Notes under the pieces: generated by a model
Databases searched by the model: none
Told to the model about the DNA's origin: nothing
What the model saw: only the letters and a program-made list of their open reading frames with translations
In this document: piece by piece, positions 41,858 through 50,590 of the stretch
Numbering within the stretch: the first letter of the stretch is position 1
Layout: each line of letters opens with the position of its first letter
Position numbers and translations under genes: made by a program
Origin: Deltaproteobacteria bacterium
GTDB lineage: Bacteria; Myxococcota_A; Polyangia; Polyangiales; JADJMO01
Length of the DNA: 64,000 nt
Assembly (NCBI GenBank): GCA_025363655.1
Contig: JANYDK010000082.1
Location: forward strand, 62,001 to 126,000
Direction: 5' to 3'

Positions 41858-44524
41858 TCACCGCCTCGGCATCGGCGGCGATGCGGTGCGCGGATCGTCG
41901 GGCCACGAATGACGCGGATAGCGCCGCATGAGCTCGCTTCGTACTTGGGGGTACGTGCGCGTCCAGAACCCTCCCAGATCGCTGGTCACTTGGACGTCGC
42001 GGCCGTTCGGCGCGAGCAGATGCATCACCAGCGCCACGCGACCGCTGCAGATGCGGGGCGTTTCGACGCTGCCGAAGAAGTCCTGCAGCCGACTGGCCAC
42101 CGACGGCGGTTGCCCCGGGACGTATTCGATGCGCGGGTGACGACCGTTGCGCAGGCGAAGCTCGGACGGTGCGAGCTCGTCGAGCTTGGCCAGCGCGCCG
42201 TGGCCGATGGCGCCGCGCAGCTCGTCGAGGAGGGTGTGATCGCGCAGCTCGGCGAACGAGCGCTTGCCTACGCATCGTGTGACGAGCATCGCGCGCAATG
42301 CTTCATCGTCGAGCAGCGCGAGGCCCGCGGACTTCGCCAAGTCGGGGGCGGCTTGGGTGAGGAAGGCGAGGCGCGCACGAAGCGAATCGAAGCTATTTTG
42401 CTGCTCTTCCGTGAGAAAAGCGGCGACCCCGACGGCGAGCGCGCGTTCGGCGAGGAGGGCCGCGGCAGGCTCGTCGGCGGCGCTTCCTGCAGGCCGCTCG
42501 TCGAGCACCAGCTTGTCGTAGAGCATCCGCGCGGAGGCCTCGACGCGTTCGGCGCCAGCGTTCCAGGTCACGTCGACGGTCTCGACGATGGCGTCGGGGA
42601 AGAGATCGATCAGCCACTCGGGCTCGATCGCGCTGGCGATGGAGACGCGGGCACGGCGTGCTTGACCGGGCACCGCGCGATCGCTGGCTTCGACGGCGAC
42701 GAGCCACGGAGCCGTCTTCACCGCGCTCGAAGGCTCGAGGATGGCGCTTCCCCCGCCGGCGAGCACCAGATCTTGTCCGACGCCGACGCGCCCCTCGCCG
42801 TCTGCGCCGCGCTGCGTGCGACGCCTCGCGACGCGATCGGGAAAGGCAGCCAGGACCGCCATGCGCAACGCGTCGTCGGGGTGGACGCTCGGCGTGCGAT
42901 CACGCGCGACTTGCCGGGCGAGCTTCTCGCGGACGCGATCGATGGCCATCGCCGAGCCGACGTCGAGGCCGGCACGACGGGCGCGATCGGCGTCGATCGA
43001 GCGTCTTTTCTCGCCTGCGCTCGCTTCGTCGAGGGCGTCGAGGCGGACCAGGAGATCGCTGACCGCATCATCATCGCGACCCCCGCGACCTCCGCGCCCG
43101 CCATGACCGCCATGACCGCCGTGACCGCCATGGCCGCCAGGGCCGAAGTCGCCGCGTGCATAGACGTCGCGTCCTTCGGCGAGCATCGCCGCGAGCGTGC
43201 AGCCCTCGTCGGCGACGCCACGCGCTTCCGCTTCGACGAGCAGACGCGCGGCCCGCGGTGGGAGCCCGAAGCCCGCCATGCGGGTGCCGATCTTCGTCAG
43301 CTGTCCCTCGTGCGTCGCGCCGAGCCGGCGGAGGAGCTCGTCACCGGCGTCGAGCGCGGCACGGGAAGGCGCGTCGAGCCACGGGAAGGCCGCGAGGTCG
43401 GTGATCCCGAAGGCGCGCAGCGAGAGGATCGTCTCCGCGAGATCGACGCGAGAAATCTCGGGCAAATCGTGCTCGGGACGGGAGTCGTGATCACCCTTCG
43501 TGTAGAGCCGCACGGCGCGGCCCTCTCGCGTACGACCTGCACGTCCGGCCCTCTGCGCGGCCGAGGCGCGCGAGATTTTGCCGACGTCGAGGGTCGGTCG
43601 ACCCGTCCACGGATCGTGCCCAGCGATGCGCGCGAGCCCGCTGTCGACGACCGCCACGACGCCATCGATGGTGATCGACGTCTCGGCGACGTTGGTCGAG
43701 AGGATGACCTTGCGACGGCTGGCCTTCTCGATGGCGCGATCTTGTTGTGCTGGCGGCAGCTCGCCGTGCAGCGGAAGCACCAGCAAATCAGCCTCTTCCG
43801 CGAGTTTCTTGCACGACTCCTCGGCCTTGCGAATCTCGGCGGCGCCGGGGAGGAACACGAGCACGTCGCCGTCGAGACCTCCTTGCACGAGCGCACGCAC
43901 CGCGGAGGCGACCTGCGAGGCGAGGGGGCGATCGTCGACGCGCGCGAGGTGCTCGAGCGTCACCGGAAAGCGACGCCCTTCGCTGGTCACCACCGGCACG
44001 AGCGCGTCGTCGCCGCGGCCGAGATAGCGGGCGATCGGCGCGGCATCGAGCGTCGCCGACATCACCACCAGCTTCAGATCGGGCCGCGCATCGCGGAGCA
44101 GCGCCAACGCCAAATCGCCTTGCAAATGGCGCTCGTGGAACTCGTCGAGGACCACCACCGAGACGCCACGGAGCGTGCGATCGCCGAGCAGCCGACGCGT
44201 CAGCACACCCTCGGTGACGAAGGAGAGGCGCGTGTTCTTGCCGACGACGCGCTCGAAGCGCACCTCGTACCCGACCCGATCGCCCACGCGCTCGCCGAGC
44301 TCTTCCGCCACGCGACGCGCCGACAGACGCGCCGCCAGCCTTCGCGGTTCGAGGACCACGATGTCACCGTCGAAGACGTCGAGGAGCGCCGGAGGTACGC
44401 GGGTCGTCTTGCCGGCGCCGGGCGGCGCCTCGAGCACCAGAGCGCGCCGCTCACGCAGCACCTCGAGGATGCGGGGGATCACCGGATCGATGGGAAGCGG
44501 AGTCAGTTGCGGCGGGAGCGACAC
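41858..44524 (-). CDS. hrpB: ATP-dependent helicase HrpB
   Basis: 888 residues from a GTG at 44524. DEAH-type helicase motifs in order: EAPPGAGKTTR (motif I, residues about 33-41), VLDEFHERH (motif II DEFH, about 126), MSATLDA (III), ILSTNVAETSITIDGV (V) and QRAGRAGRTREG (VI), then the helicase-associated and HrpB C-terminal domains. HrpB is a widespread proteobacterial RNA helicase of unclear task. An inserted Gly/His/Arg repeat (GHGGHGGHGGHGGRGGRGGR) near residue 465-480 is unusual. Convergent with nothing; divergent from the thioesterase at 44545, only 20 bases apart. Confidence 0.9.
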   Translation of the reverse strand: MSLPPQLTPLPIDPVIPRILEVLRERRALVLEAPPGAGKTTRVPPALLDVFDGDIVVLEPRRLAARLSARRVAEELGERVGDRVGYEVRFERVVGKNTRLSFVTEGVLTRRLLGDRTLRGVSVVVLDEFHERHLQGDLALALLRDARPDLKLVVMSATLDAAPIARYLGRGDDALVPVVTSEGRRFPVTLEHLARVDDRPLASQVASAVRALVQGGLDGDVLVFLPGAAEIRKAEESCKKLAEEADLLVLPLHGELPPAQQDRAIEKASRRKVILSTNVAETSITIDGVVAVVDSGLARIAGHDPWTGRPTLDVGKISRASAAQRAGRAGRTREGRAVRLYTKGDHDSRPEHDLPEISRVDLAETILSLRAFGITDLAAFPWLDAPSRAALDAGDELLRRLGATHEGQLTKIGTRMAGFGLPPRAARLLVEAEARGVADEGCTLAAMLAEGRDVYARGDFGPGGHGGHGGHGGHGGRGGRGGRDDDAVSDLLVRLDALDEASAGEKRRSIDADRARRAGLDVGSAMAIDRVREKLARQVARDRTPSVHPDDALRMAVLAAFPDRVARRRTQRGADGEGRVGVGQDLVLAGGGSAILEPSSAVKTAPWLVAVEASDRAVPGQARRARVSIASAIEPEWLIDLFPDAIVETVDVTWNAGAERVEASARMLYDKLVLDERPAGSAADEPAAALLAERALAVGVAAFLTEEQQNSFDSLRARLAFLTQAAPDLAKSAGLALLDDEALRAMLVTRCVGKRSFAELRDHTLLDELRGAIGHGALAKLDELAPSELRLRNGRHPRIEYVPGQPPSVASRLQDFFGSVETPRICSGRVALVMHLLAPNGRDVQVTSDLGGFWTRTYPQVRSELMRRYPRHSWPDDPRTASPPMPRR
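43101..43145 (-). repeat. 9-base tandem repeat in hrpB encoding Gly-Gly-His
   Basis: Five units close to CCATGACCG (plus strand) are read on the minus strand as Gly-Gly-His. They form a glycine-histidine linker inside the helicase between otherwise conserved domains. In frame, so length variation would be tolerated. Confidence 0.75.
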
Positions 44525-44544
44525 GGCCGCGGTACCATCGCGTC

Positions 44545-45045
44545 ATGTCGCACGAGCAGCAAGAGCCACGCGAGGCACTTCAAGATCGCTATGCGCCGAA
44601 AAATAGGTGTTTCGGCTGCGGTCCGGCCAACGAGCTGGGGCTGCGCATCAAGAGTCGCGTCGAGGGCACGCCGGGCGGCGCCGACGAGGTCCTCGTCGCC
44701 GAGTTCCATCCGGCCGCGCATCACGTGGCCTTCGAGGGAGTGGTCAACGGCGGCATCCTCGGCGCGCTCCTCGACTGTCACAGCAACTGGGCGGCTGCAC
44801 ATCGATTGATGGTGGTGGCGAAGGCCGAGGCGCCGCCGTGCACGGTGACGAGCGAGTTCGCGGTCAAGCTGAAGCGGCCGACGCCGATGGACACCGACTT
44901 GATGCTGCGCGCATGGATCACCGAGGTCTCGGGCGATCGTTGCGTGGTCGAGGCGACCATCGAAGCCAAAGGAAAAATCACCGCCACCTGCACCGGCGTC
45001 TTCGTCGCCGTGAAGGAAGGGCACCCCGCGTATCACCGATGGTGA
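44545..45045 (+). CDS. PaaI-like hotdog-fold thioesterase
   Basis: 166 residues. The N-terminal NRCFGCGPANELGLRI and then HVAFEGVVNGGILGALLDCH are characteristic of PaaI-type hotdog thioesterases with the HxxFxGxxxGG catalytic helix; the C-terminal half gives the long beta-strands (CTVTSEFAVKLKRPTPMDTDLML, CVVEATIEAKGKITATCTGVFVAV). It would hydrolyse an acyl-CoA; substrate unknown. Cytoplasmic. Divergent from hrpB. Confidence 0.83.
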   Translation: MSHEQQEPREALQDRYAPKNRCFGCGPANELGLRIKSRVEGTPGGADEVLVAEFHPAAHHVAFEGVVNGGILGALLDCHSNWAAAHRLMVVAKAEAPPCTVTSEFAVKLKRPTPMDTDLMLRAWITEVSGDRCVVEATIEAKGKITATCTGVFVAVKEGHPAYHRW

Positions 45046-45053
45046 TCCTCTCG

Positions 45054-45752
45054 ATGCGACGACTCACACCGGCGCTCGCTTTCGTCGCTTTCGTCGCTTT
45101 CGTCGTCCTTGCCGTCTTGCCAGTGACGGGATGCGCGGGCGCCGAAGAGCCGAGCGCAACGGTCGATTCCGGGTCGGGTGACGGCAAAGTCGCCGTCGAT
45201 TCCGTCGCACCCGACGCCGTCGACTCCCACTTCGACGACTCCCACGTCGACGAGGTCTTCGACGGCCGCGTCGACGACGCGATCTTCTTCGACACGACCA
45301 GCGACACGACCGACGTCGCGGTCGCCGAGGTCGATGTCGACGGCGGCGACGCGAGCGCGACCGACCTGATTTTCCCTTCCGCGACCGACCCCGGCGCCTA
45401 CGTCGACTCGCTCACGTACCAGATGAGCCGCAAGGGAAACTACGTCTCCGGGAGCAGGACGACGAGCCTCGACGGCGCCACAGGTTTCGCGACGTCGCTG
45501 AAGATCCTCGACAGCCTCGTCGCCGACAGCTCCGGCAGCGGCTCGCTCCGTCTCGACGTCTACCTCAACGACGTCAAGATCGGTTCGGTCTCGATCGAGC
45601 CGACGACCGGCGACAGCGTGCCTGTCGACTTCGCCTTCGCCAAAGTCAGCGGCCCCACCTACACGATCGAGTATCGCGCGGTGAACGACGTCGCCTCGGG
45701 GTACGGCTTCGTCGATTTGAAGATGGATGTCTCGCACGTCGTCCTCCGCTGA
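45054..45752 (+). CDS. Lipoprotein with Asp-rich tether
   Basis: 232 residues from the ATG at 45054 (MRRLTPALAFVAFVAF), chosen for the positively charged signal peptide; ATG 45039 overlaps the thioesterase stop and adds five residues. Lipobox PVTGC. Residues about 30-105 are an acidic Asp/Val/Ser tether; the last 125 (DPGAYVDSLTYQMSRKGNYVSGSRTT..., YGFVDLKMDVSHVVLR) are beta-rich with no family I recognise. It overlaps or abuts the thioesterase, so co-transcription is possible although the roles look unrelated. Confidence 0.6.
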   Translation: MRRLTPALAFVAFVAFVVLAVLPVTGCAGAEEPSATVDSGSGDGKVAVDSVAPDAVDSHFDDSHVDEVFDGRVDDAIFFDTTSDTTDVAVAEVDVDGGDASATDLIFPSATDPGAYVDSLTYQMSRKGNYVSGSRTTSLDGATGFATSLKILDSLVADSSGSGSLRLDVYLNDVKIGSVSIEPTTGDSVPVDFAFAKVSGPTYTIEYRAVNDVASGYGFVDLKMDVSHVVLR

Positions 45753-45911
45753 GGTCACCTCGAAGGCGCTCGCGCATGATGCGCAACGTCCGCGTTGAAA
45801 GCGTCTCGCGCGACGTTCTAGGGGCATGCGCGAGTGACATGTTCGACGTCGCGAGAAGTACGGGGATGCCCAATTTCTCCGAGTGGTCTTCGCCTTGCTC
45901 TGTCATGGCGC

Positions 45912-47129
45912 ATGCACCACGCGTTCATCGGGTTCGTCTCGCGCAACGTCACGGCGATGTGTCTGACCGCTACTCTCGCGAGCTTCGCGAGCCTTGCAGC
46001 TTGCTCCAGCGGCGCCATCGGTGGAGGCGATCCGGGCGACGAATCGCTCGCGCTCGATGGTGGTTCGGGCGAAGGAGGAACGCCGAGCGACGATCCGACG
46101 GACGCGGCGGGAGGTGCCTTCGTCCTCGACACGGCACCGAAGTCAGGCGGTGATCCGACGGACGGCAGTGCCGACACGCACCTCGGACCGGGCTGCGCTG
46201 CCGCTGAAGTGTGCGGCAACGGTGTCGACGACAACTGCGATGGCGCCGCCGACGAAGGCTGTCGGTGCGAGCCGGGCAAGACGCAGAAGTGCTTCGTCGG
46301 GCCGCCGAAAGAGGCCGGCGTCGGCGCCTGCAACCTCGGCACGCAGCCGTGCGTGATGTCCGGCGAGTTCGGCACCTGGGGCGCTTGCACCGGCTCGGGC
46401 AAGCCGACCCCCGAGGTGTGCAATGCCATCGACGACGACTGCAACGGCCTCGTCGACGACGCCATCGCGCCGCGTCCTTGCTACGACGGCCCGCCTGGCT
46501 CCGACAAGCTCCCGGGTTGCAAAGGCGGAACCCAATCGTGCGCGGCCGGCACGTGGGGGAAGTGCCTCGGCGAGGTCACCGACTGCTCGCCTCCCTGCCT
46601 CGGCGGAAAGCTCGGCACCGCGCCGTGGCAGATGAATCGCTACGGCGGCCCGCTCTGCTTCGCGACCACGTTCAGCACCCATGGCGAGAAGGCCGAGTAC
46701 GCCTACGCCTCGATCCCCACCGAGGCCGCCGCCGGTTGGACGCCGGTGACCGCGACGACGATCGATTTCAGCGAAGGCTCGGCGATGTGCGGCCGCGGCT
46801 GCGATTGCCTCAACGGCGGCGAATTCACCTATTTTCAGACGTTCTTCGACATCCCCGTCGGCTACAAAGTTTCGAGCTTGGTGGTCTCGTTCGGGGGCGT
46901 CGACGACGGCGCGCGCGTCACCGTCTTCAACTCGGCGCACCCGGCGGGTGTGGTCGACGATGGCTCGTACATCTTCCTCGGCGGCGCTCCGGTGACCACC
47001 AACCTCGGTCCGTACATCGTCGCGGGGAGGAACCGCATCGTCATCACCCACATCGACGACTGCTGCAAATGGCGCGCGCTCACCGGCGTGAAGGTGACGT
47101 TGAATGGGAGCTCGCTGGGTGAGTGTTAG
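45912..47129 (+). CDS. MopE-like lipoprotein with putative metal-binding repeats
   Basis: 405 residues from the ATG at 45912; ATG 45957 leaves a signal peptide with no basic residue. Lipobox SLAACSSG. Two MopE-type repeats (CGNGVDDNCDGAADEGC and VCNAIDDDCNGLVDDAI), each Asp/Asn-rich and flanked by Cys, fit the putative metal-binding motif family and probably hold Ca(II). The C-terminal 200 residues look like a beta-sandwich (SLVVSFGGVDDGARVTVF, GPYIVAGRNRIVITHIDDC), possibly binding carbohydrate or protein. Surface-exposed. Confidence 0.78.
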   Translation: MHHAFIGFVSRNVTAMCLTATLASFASLAACSSGAIGGGDPGDESLALDGGSGEGGTPSDDPTDAAGGAFVLDTAPKSGGDPTDGSADTHLGPGCAAAEVCGNGVDDNCDGAADEGCRCEPGKTQKCFVGPPKEAGVGACNLGTQPCVMSGEFGTWGACTGSGKPTPEVCNAIDDDCNGLVDDAIAPRPCYDGPPGSDKLPGCKGGTQSCAAGTWGKCLGEVTDCSPPCLGGKLGTAPWQMNRYGGPLCFATTFSTHGEKAEYAYASIPTEAAAGWTPVTATTIDFSEGSAMCGRGCDCLNGGEFTYFQTFFDIPVGYKVSSLVVSFGGVDDGARVTVFNSAHPAGVVDDGSYIFLGGAPVTTNLGPYIVAGRNRIVITHIDDCCKWRALTGVKVTLNGSSLGEC

Positions 47130-47241
47130 TGTTGGCCATCGTGGTGAATGGAGCGCGAACCTCGCTTCGCCTGACGCGTGTTCTTCGTGCGCTTCGGGAG
47201 CCTTAAGGCCTTCGCAAGATTGCCTCGCTACATGTGGAGGC

Positions 47242-48270
47242 ATGAGAGCGAATCGCGGGTCGATGTGGGTGGGCGTTTCTTTTTTCGTCTTCGTCGTCGG
47301 CTGCTCTTCAGCTAGCAACGGGGCAGCTGCTGGCGGTGACGGCGGCTCGGAGGTTGGCGCCGACGTCGGAGCCGATGCGGCGGATTCAGGCGGCCAAGAC
47401 GCGGCCGATGCGAGCAGCGCGACGGGGACTGCCGATGGATTCAAGCAGGCGAAATGGGGCTCGAACGTCACAGTCGCGTATGGCGACTGTTTCCTCGAAT
47501 ACAAATCCGACGGCCTCCCCAACCACGCGCGTGATGCCGAGTACGCGCTCCCCAACCCCGGAGTGATGGTGCCCTCGGCCACCACCGCGAGCGCCGGCGC
47601 CGACCCGACCAAGGCGCAGACGTACGACTTCAAGATCAACACCTGCCCGACCAAAGCGGCGACGCCGACCAGCGCCAGCCTCGGCACCATCGGCGTCATG
47701 ATCTCCGGCGCCGCCCTCTTCAATCCCTACGAGGGTGACGGCAAGACAGTCGCTTTGGCCTCGAATTTCAGCGTCAAAGACAGCAGCGGGAAGGACGTCT
47801 GGTTCCTCGACAGCTGCAATGGCCACCCCAACCCGATGGGCGCCTATCACTACCACGGGCTCCCGCCCTGCGTGTCCGCGGAGGTCGACGTCGCCAGCGG
47901 ACCGTCGCACATCCTCGGCATCGCCTTCGATGGATATCCCATCTATGGCAATCGCGACGTCGACGGCAAAGAGGTGACGGTGGCGCAGCTCGACGCCTGC
48001 AACGGCATCACCAGCCCGACGCCGGAGTTCCCCAAAGGGGTTTATCACTACGTGCTACTCGACAAGCCGGACTCGTCCTCTTCGATCAAGTGCTTCACCG
48101 GCGTCGTCGACCCTTCGCTCACCTCGATGGGCCCCGGCGGGCCTGGAAAAATGGGCATGGGCGTGTGGAGTGGGCCGGTGCTCGCGAAGTGGCAAGGCGC
48201 GAGCATCTGCCGCAGTCCGGTGCTGCCGCCCGCGGCGCCGGCGAATTTGATTTCGCGCCCCTCGCTATGA
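47242..48270 (+). CDS. YHYH-domain lipoprotein
   Basis: 342 residues from the ATG at 47242, preceded by GGAGG. Signal peptide MRANRGSMWVGVSFFVFVVGC with lipobox VVGC, an Ala/Asp/Gly tether, then the YHYH domain: DSCNGHPNPMGAYHYHGLPPC and GIAFDGYPIYGNRD, VYHYVL. The YHYH motif is the family name-giver; the domain is found in exported proteins of unknown function, perhaps metal binding through the histidines. The stop is 20 bases from the convergent murB stop. Confidence 0.82.
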   Translation: MRANRGSMWVGVSFFVFVVGCSSASNGAAAGGDGGSEVGADVGADAADSGGQDAADASSATGTADGFKQAKWGSNVTVAYGDCFLEYKSDGLPNHARDAEYALPNPGVMVPSATTASAGADPTKAQTYDFKINTCPTKAATPTSASLGTIGVMISGAALFNPYEGDGKTVALASNFSVKDSSGKDVWFLDSCNGHPNPMGAYHYHGLPPCVSAEVDVASGPSHILGIAFDGYPIYGNRDVDGKEVTVAQLDACNGITSPTPEFPKGVYHYVLLDKPDSSSSIKCFTGVVDPSLTSMGPGGPGKMGMGVWSGPVLAKWQGASICRSPVLPPAAPANLISRPSL

Positions 48271-48289
48271 GGATTGCGCAGATTGCCAA

Positions 48290-49390
48290 TTAGAGGAGCG
48301 GGTGTCCGTCGGGATAACCGACGATCACCGGCTCGGGTCGCAGCGTGACGCCGAATTTGGCGCGCACGCCGTCGACGATCTCCACCGCCAATGCCAGCAG
48401 CTCTCGCGTGCTTCCGCCGCCGTGGTGGACGAGCGCGAGGGCGTGGCGGCTGGAGATGCCGACCGGGCCGCGGCGCATGCCCTTGGCGAAACCGGCGCGC
48501 TCGATGAGCCAACCGGCGGCCAGCTTGACCGCTGGATCGGCAGAAAATCGAGGCATTTTTTCACCATCGGCGAGCACCCCGAGGGAACGTGCGCGCTCTT
48601 CGACGTCGTCGGCGAGACCCTGGGAGACGATCGGATTGGTGAAGAACGAGCCGGCGCTGCGGCGATTTTCGTCGTGCTCGCTCAGCACCATCGACTTGCT
48701 GCGACGCAGCTCGAGGACGAGCTCGCGGACGTCGGACAAGCTCGGCACGCCTTCGCCCCGCGCGCGTACTGCCCGCTCGAGCTCGGCATACTTCACCAGC
48801 GGCGCGCCTCCGCGACGGAGCGCGAACTTGACCGCGAGGACGACGTGCTTGCCGCCGCCGCCTTCTCCGCAGTCCTTGAACCACGAATCGCGATAACGAA
48901 ACTCGCACTGGCGCGCGGGGATGTCGTGAATGACGCCGCCGACGGTGTCGAGCGCGCGCACCGAGACCACGCTGCCGGAGACCTCTTGGCCATAGGCGCC
49001 GACGTTTTGAATCGGTGTCGCGCCGACGCTACCGGGGATTCCCGAAAGGCACTCGAGCCCCGCCAGCTCGCCCGCGACGGTGAGCCCGACGAACGAATCC
49101 CACGGTTCGCCGGCAGCGGCGGTGACGTGGACGACGTTCGTGGTCTCTTCGGCGAAGCTGATGCCGCGCATCGCCAGGTGGACGACGAGCCCGTCGAAGC
49201 CTTCGTCGGCGACGACGAGGTTGCTCCCGCCGCCGAGCATCAACGTCGCCAGTTTTTCGGATTGGGCGAAGCCGAGCGCAGCGCGGAGATCGTCCTCGTT
49301 CTCGACGCGGACGAACGCGCGTGCTCGTCCGCCGAGCTCGAAGGTGGTGTAGAGCGCGAGCGGCTCGTCGCGACGAATCTCCAGATCCAT
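48290..49390 (-). CDS. murB: UDP-N-acetylenolpyruvoylglucosamine reductase MurB
   Basis: 366 residues from the ATG at 49390; a GTG at 49399 would overlap the upstream stop (GTGA) and adds three. FAD-binding motifs TLMLGGGSNLVV and GLECLSGIPGSVGATPIQNVGAYGQE, the tyrosine RYRDSWF, and the catalytic serine in RRSAGSFFTNP are all present; the long form (type I) fits. It reduces UDP-GlcNAc-enolpyruvate to UDP-MurNAc in peptidoglycan synthesis, using NADPH. Separate from the mur/fts cluster; paired with a NAD(P)-binding protein gene. Confidence 0.92.
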   Translation of the reverse strand: MDLEIRRDEPLALYTTFELGGRARAFVRVENEDDLRAALGFAQSEKLATLMLGGGSNLVVADEGFDGLVVHLAMRGISFAEETTNVVHVTAAAGEPWDSFVGLTVAGELAGLECLSGIPGSVGATPIQNVGAYGQEVSGSVVSVRALDTVGGVIHDIPARQCEFRYRDSWFKDCGEGGGGKHVVLAVKFALRRGGAPLVKYAELERAVRARGEGVPSLSDVRELVLELRRSKSMVLSEHDENRRSAGSFFTNPIVSQGLADDVEERARSLGVLADGEKMPRFSADPAVKLAAGWLIERAGFAKGMRRGPVGISSRHALALVHHGGGSTRELLALAVEIVDGVRAKFGVTLRPEPVIVGYPDGHPLL

Positions 49391-49395
49391 GTGGG

Positions 49396-50106
49396 TCACG
49401 CTCCGGCGAGCGCGTGCAGCGTCCGTCCTGCGAGCGTCTGCCCGTCCCATTCGTTCGAGAGCGTGAGCCGACGAATGGCGCGCGCGAGGTCTTTGGCGTC
49501 GATCGAGCGCGCGTCGTCGGCGAAGCCTTTGGCGAAGAGCCGCACCGGCGCCCACACCACGTCGAGTGCCTTCGGGGCCGCGCGTCCTTCGCCGACGATG
49601 AACGACGGCCGCACCATCACCCACGCGAGGCCGGACGTCTTCACCGCGTCTTCGGCGGCGCGCTTGGCGCTCGGATAGGCGCCCGGCGAGCTCTCGATGC
49701 CCCACGAGCTGAGGAGGACGAAACGCTTGCAACCGGCTTTTTTTCCGGCCCTTGCCAGCGCCCGCGGGATGCCGATGTCGACGTTCTCGTAGCTCACCGC
49801 CGGCTCGGTCGCGGTCGCGTCCCGAAACTGCGCGCGCGTCGTTCCGACGAGGCAGACGATGACCTCGACGCCACGCAGCGCCGGCTCGAGCGCCTTCTCG
49901 TCGAGCAGGTCGACCGAGATGGTGCGCGGATCGGTGCGCCACGGATCTTTGCGCGCCGTCGAGGGACGCATGAGCAGGCGCACGTCGCCGCCCGGCGACT
50001 CGGGCAACATCGGCAAGAGCCGGAGCCCGGTGTAGCCGCTGATGCCGGCGATGGCCGTAGGAGGAAGCGCCGCGTCTTTTTCCGCTGTTTCCGCGATGTC
50101 CGCCAT
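49396..50106 (-). CDS. NAD(P)-binding Rossmann protein (NmrA/SDR-a type)
   Basis: 236 residues from the ATG at 50106. The nucleotide-binding region AIAGISGYTGLRLLPML lies near the N-terminus, followed by VEVIVCLVGTTRAQF, ALARAGKKAGCKRFVLLSSWG, YPSAKRAAEDAVKTSGLAWVMVRPSF (YxxxK) and DAKDLARAIRRL. This is the atypical short-chain dehydrogenase/NmrA pattern also seen in complex-I assembly and isoflavone-reductase-like proteins. Substrate unknown. Its stop overlaps the possible GTG of murB. Confidence 0.75.
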   Translation of the reverse strand: MADIAETAEKDAALPPTAIAGISGYTGLRLLPMLPESPGGDVRLLMRPSTARKDPWRTDPRTISVDLLDEKALEPALRGVEVIVCLVGTTRAQFRDATATEPAVSYENVDIGIPRALARAGKKAGCKRFVLLSSWGIESSPGAYPSAKRAAEDAVKTSGLAWVMVRPSFIVGEGRAAPKALDVVWAPVRLFAKGFADDARSIDAKDLARAIRRLTLSNEWDGQTLAGRTLHALAGA

Positions 50107-50133
50107 GCGTCCCGGATCGTCTAGCATTCCCGC

Positions 50134-50577
50134 GTGGCCGACACATCTCCGTCCGTTTCGCGAGGGCTCTGGCTCATCAAGAGCGAGCCCACCGTCTACC
50201 CCTGGTCGCAGCTGGTGAAGGACAAGAAGACTGCCTGGACCGGCATTCGCAACTTCACCGCGCGGCTCAACCTGCGCGCGATGAAGAAGGGCGACCTCTG
50301 CTTCTTCTACCACTCCAACGAGGGCAAGGAGATGGTCGGCGTCGCCAAGGTCGTGAAGACCGCGTACGCCGATTCGACGGCAGAAGAAGGCGATTGGTCG
50401 TGCGTCGACGTCGCCGCCGTCTATCCGCTGAAGTCGCCGGTGACGTTGGCGACCGTGAAGGCGACCAAGGCGCTCGCGAAGATGCAGCTCCTCGTGCAGT
50501 CACGGCTCTCGGTGAGCAAGGTGACCGAGGCGGAGTGGGCGCTCATTCACGAACTCTCGTCGACGAAGCCGCGCTGA
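50134..50577 (+). CDS. EVE-domain protein
   Basis: 147 residues from a GTG. A full EVE domain of the common thymocyte-nuclear-protein-1-like form: LWLIKSEPTVYPWSQL, TAWTGIRNFTARLNLRAMKKGD, FFYHSNEGKEMVGVAKV and WSCVDVAAVYPLKSPVTL. Such proteins bind modified bases, notably 5-methylcytosine derivatives, and may act in defence or RNA processing. Divergent from the NAD(P)-binding gene with 27 bases between. Confidence 0.88.
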   Translation: MADTSPSVSRGLWLIKSEPTVYPWSQLVKDKKTAWTGIRNFTARLNLRAMKKGDLCFFYHSNEGKEMVGVAKVVKTAYADSTAEEGDWSCVDVAAVYPLKSPVTLATVKATKALAKMQLLVQSRLSVSKVTEAEWALIHELSSTKPR

Positions 50578-50590
50578 GCGCGATCGAGAT

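Noticed and set aside
41909-44809. 966-residue plus-strand ORF opposite hrpB
   Set aside because: Antisense to hrpB, whose helicase motifs are complete on the minus strand.
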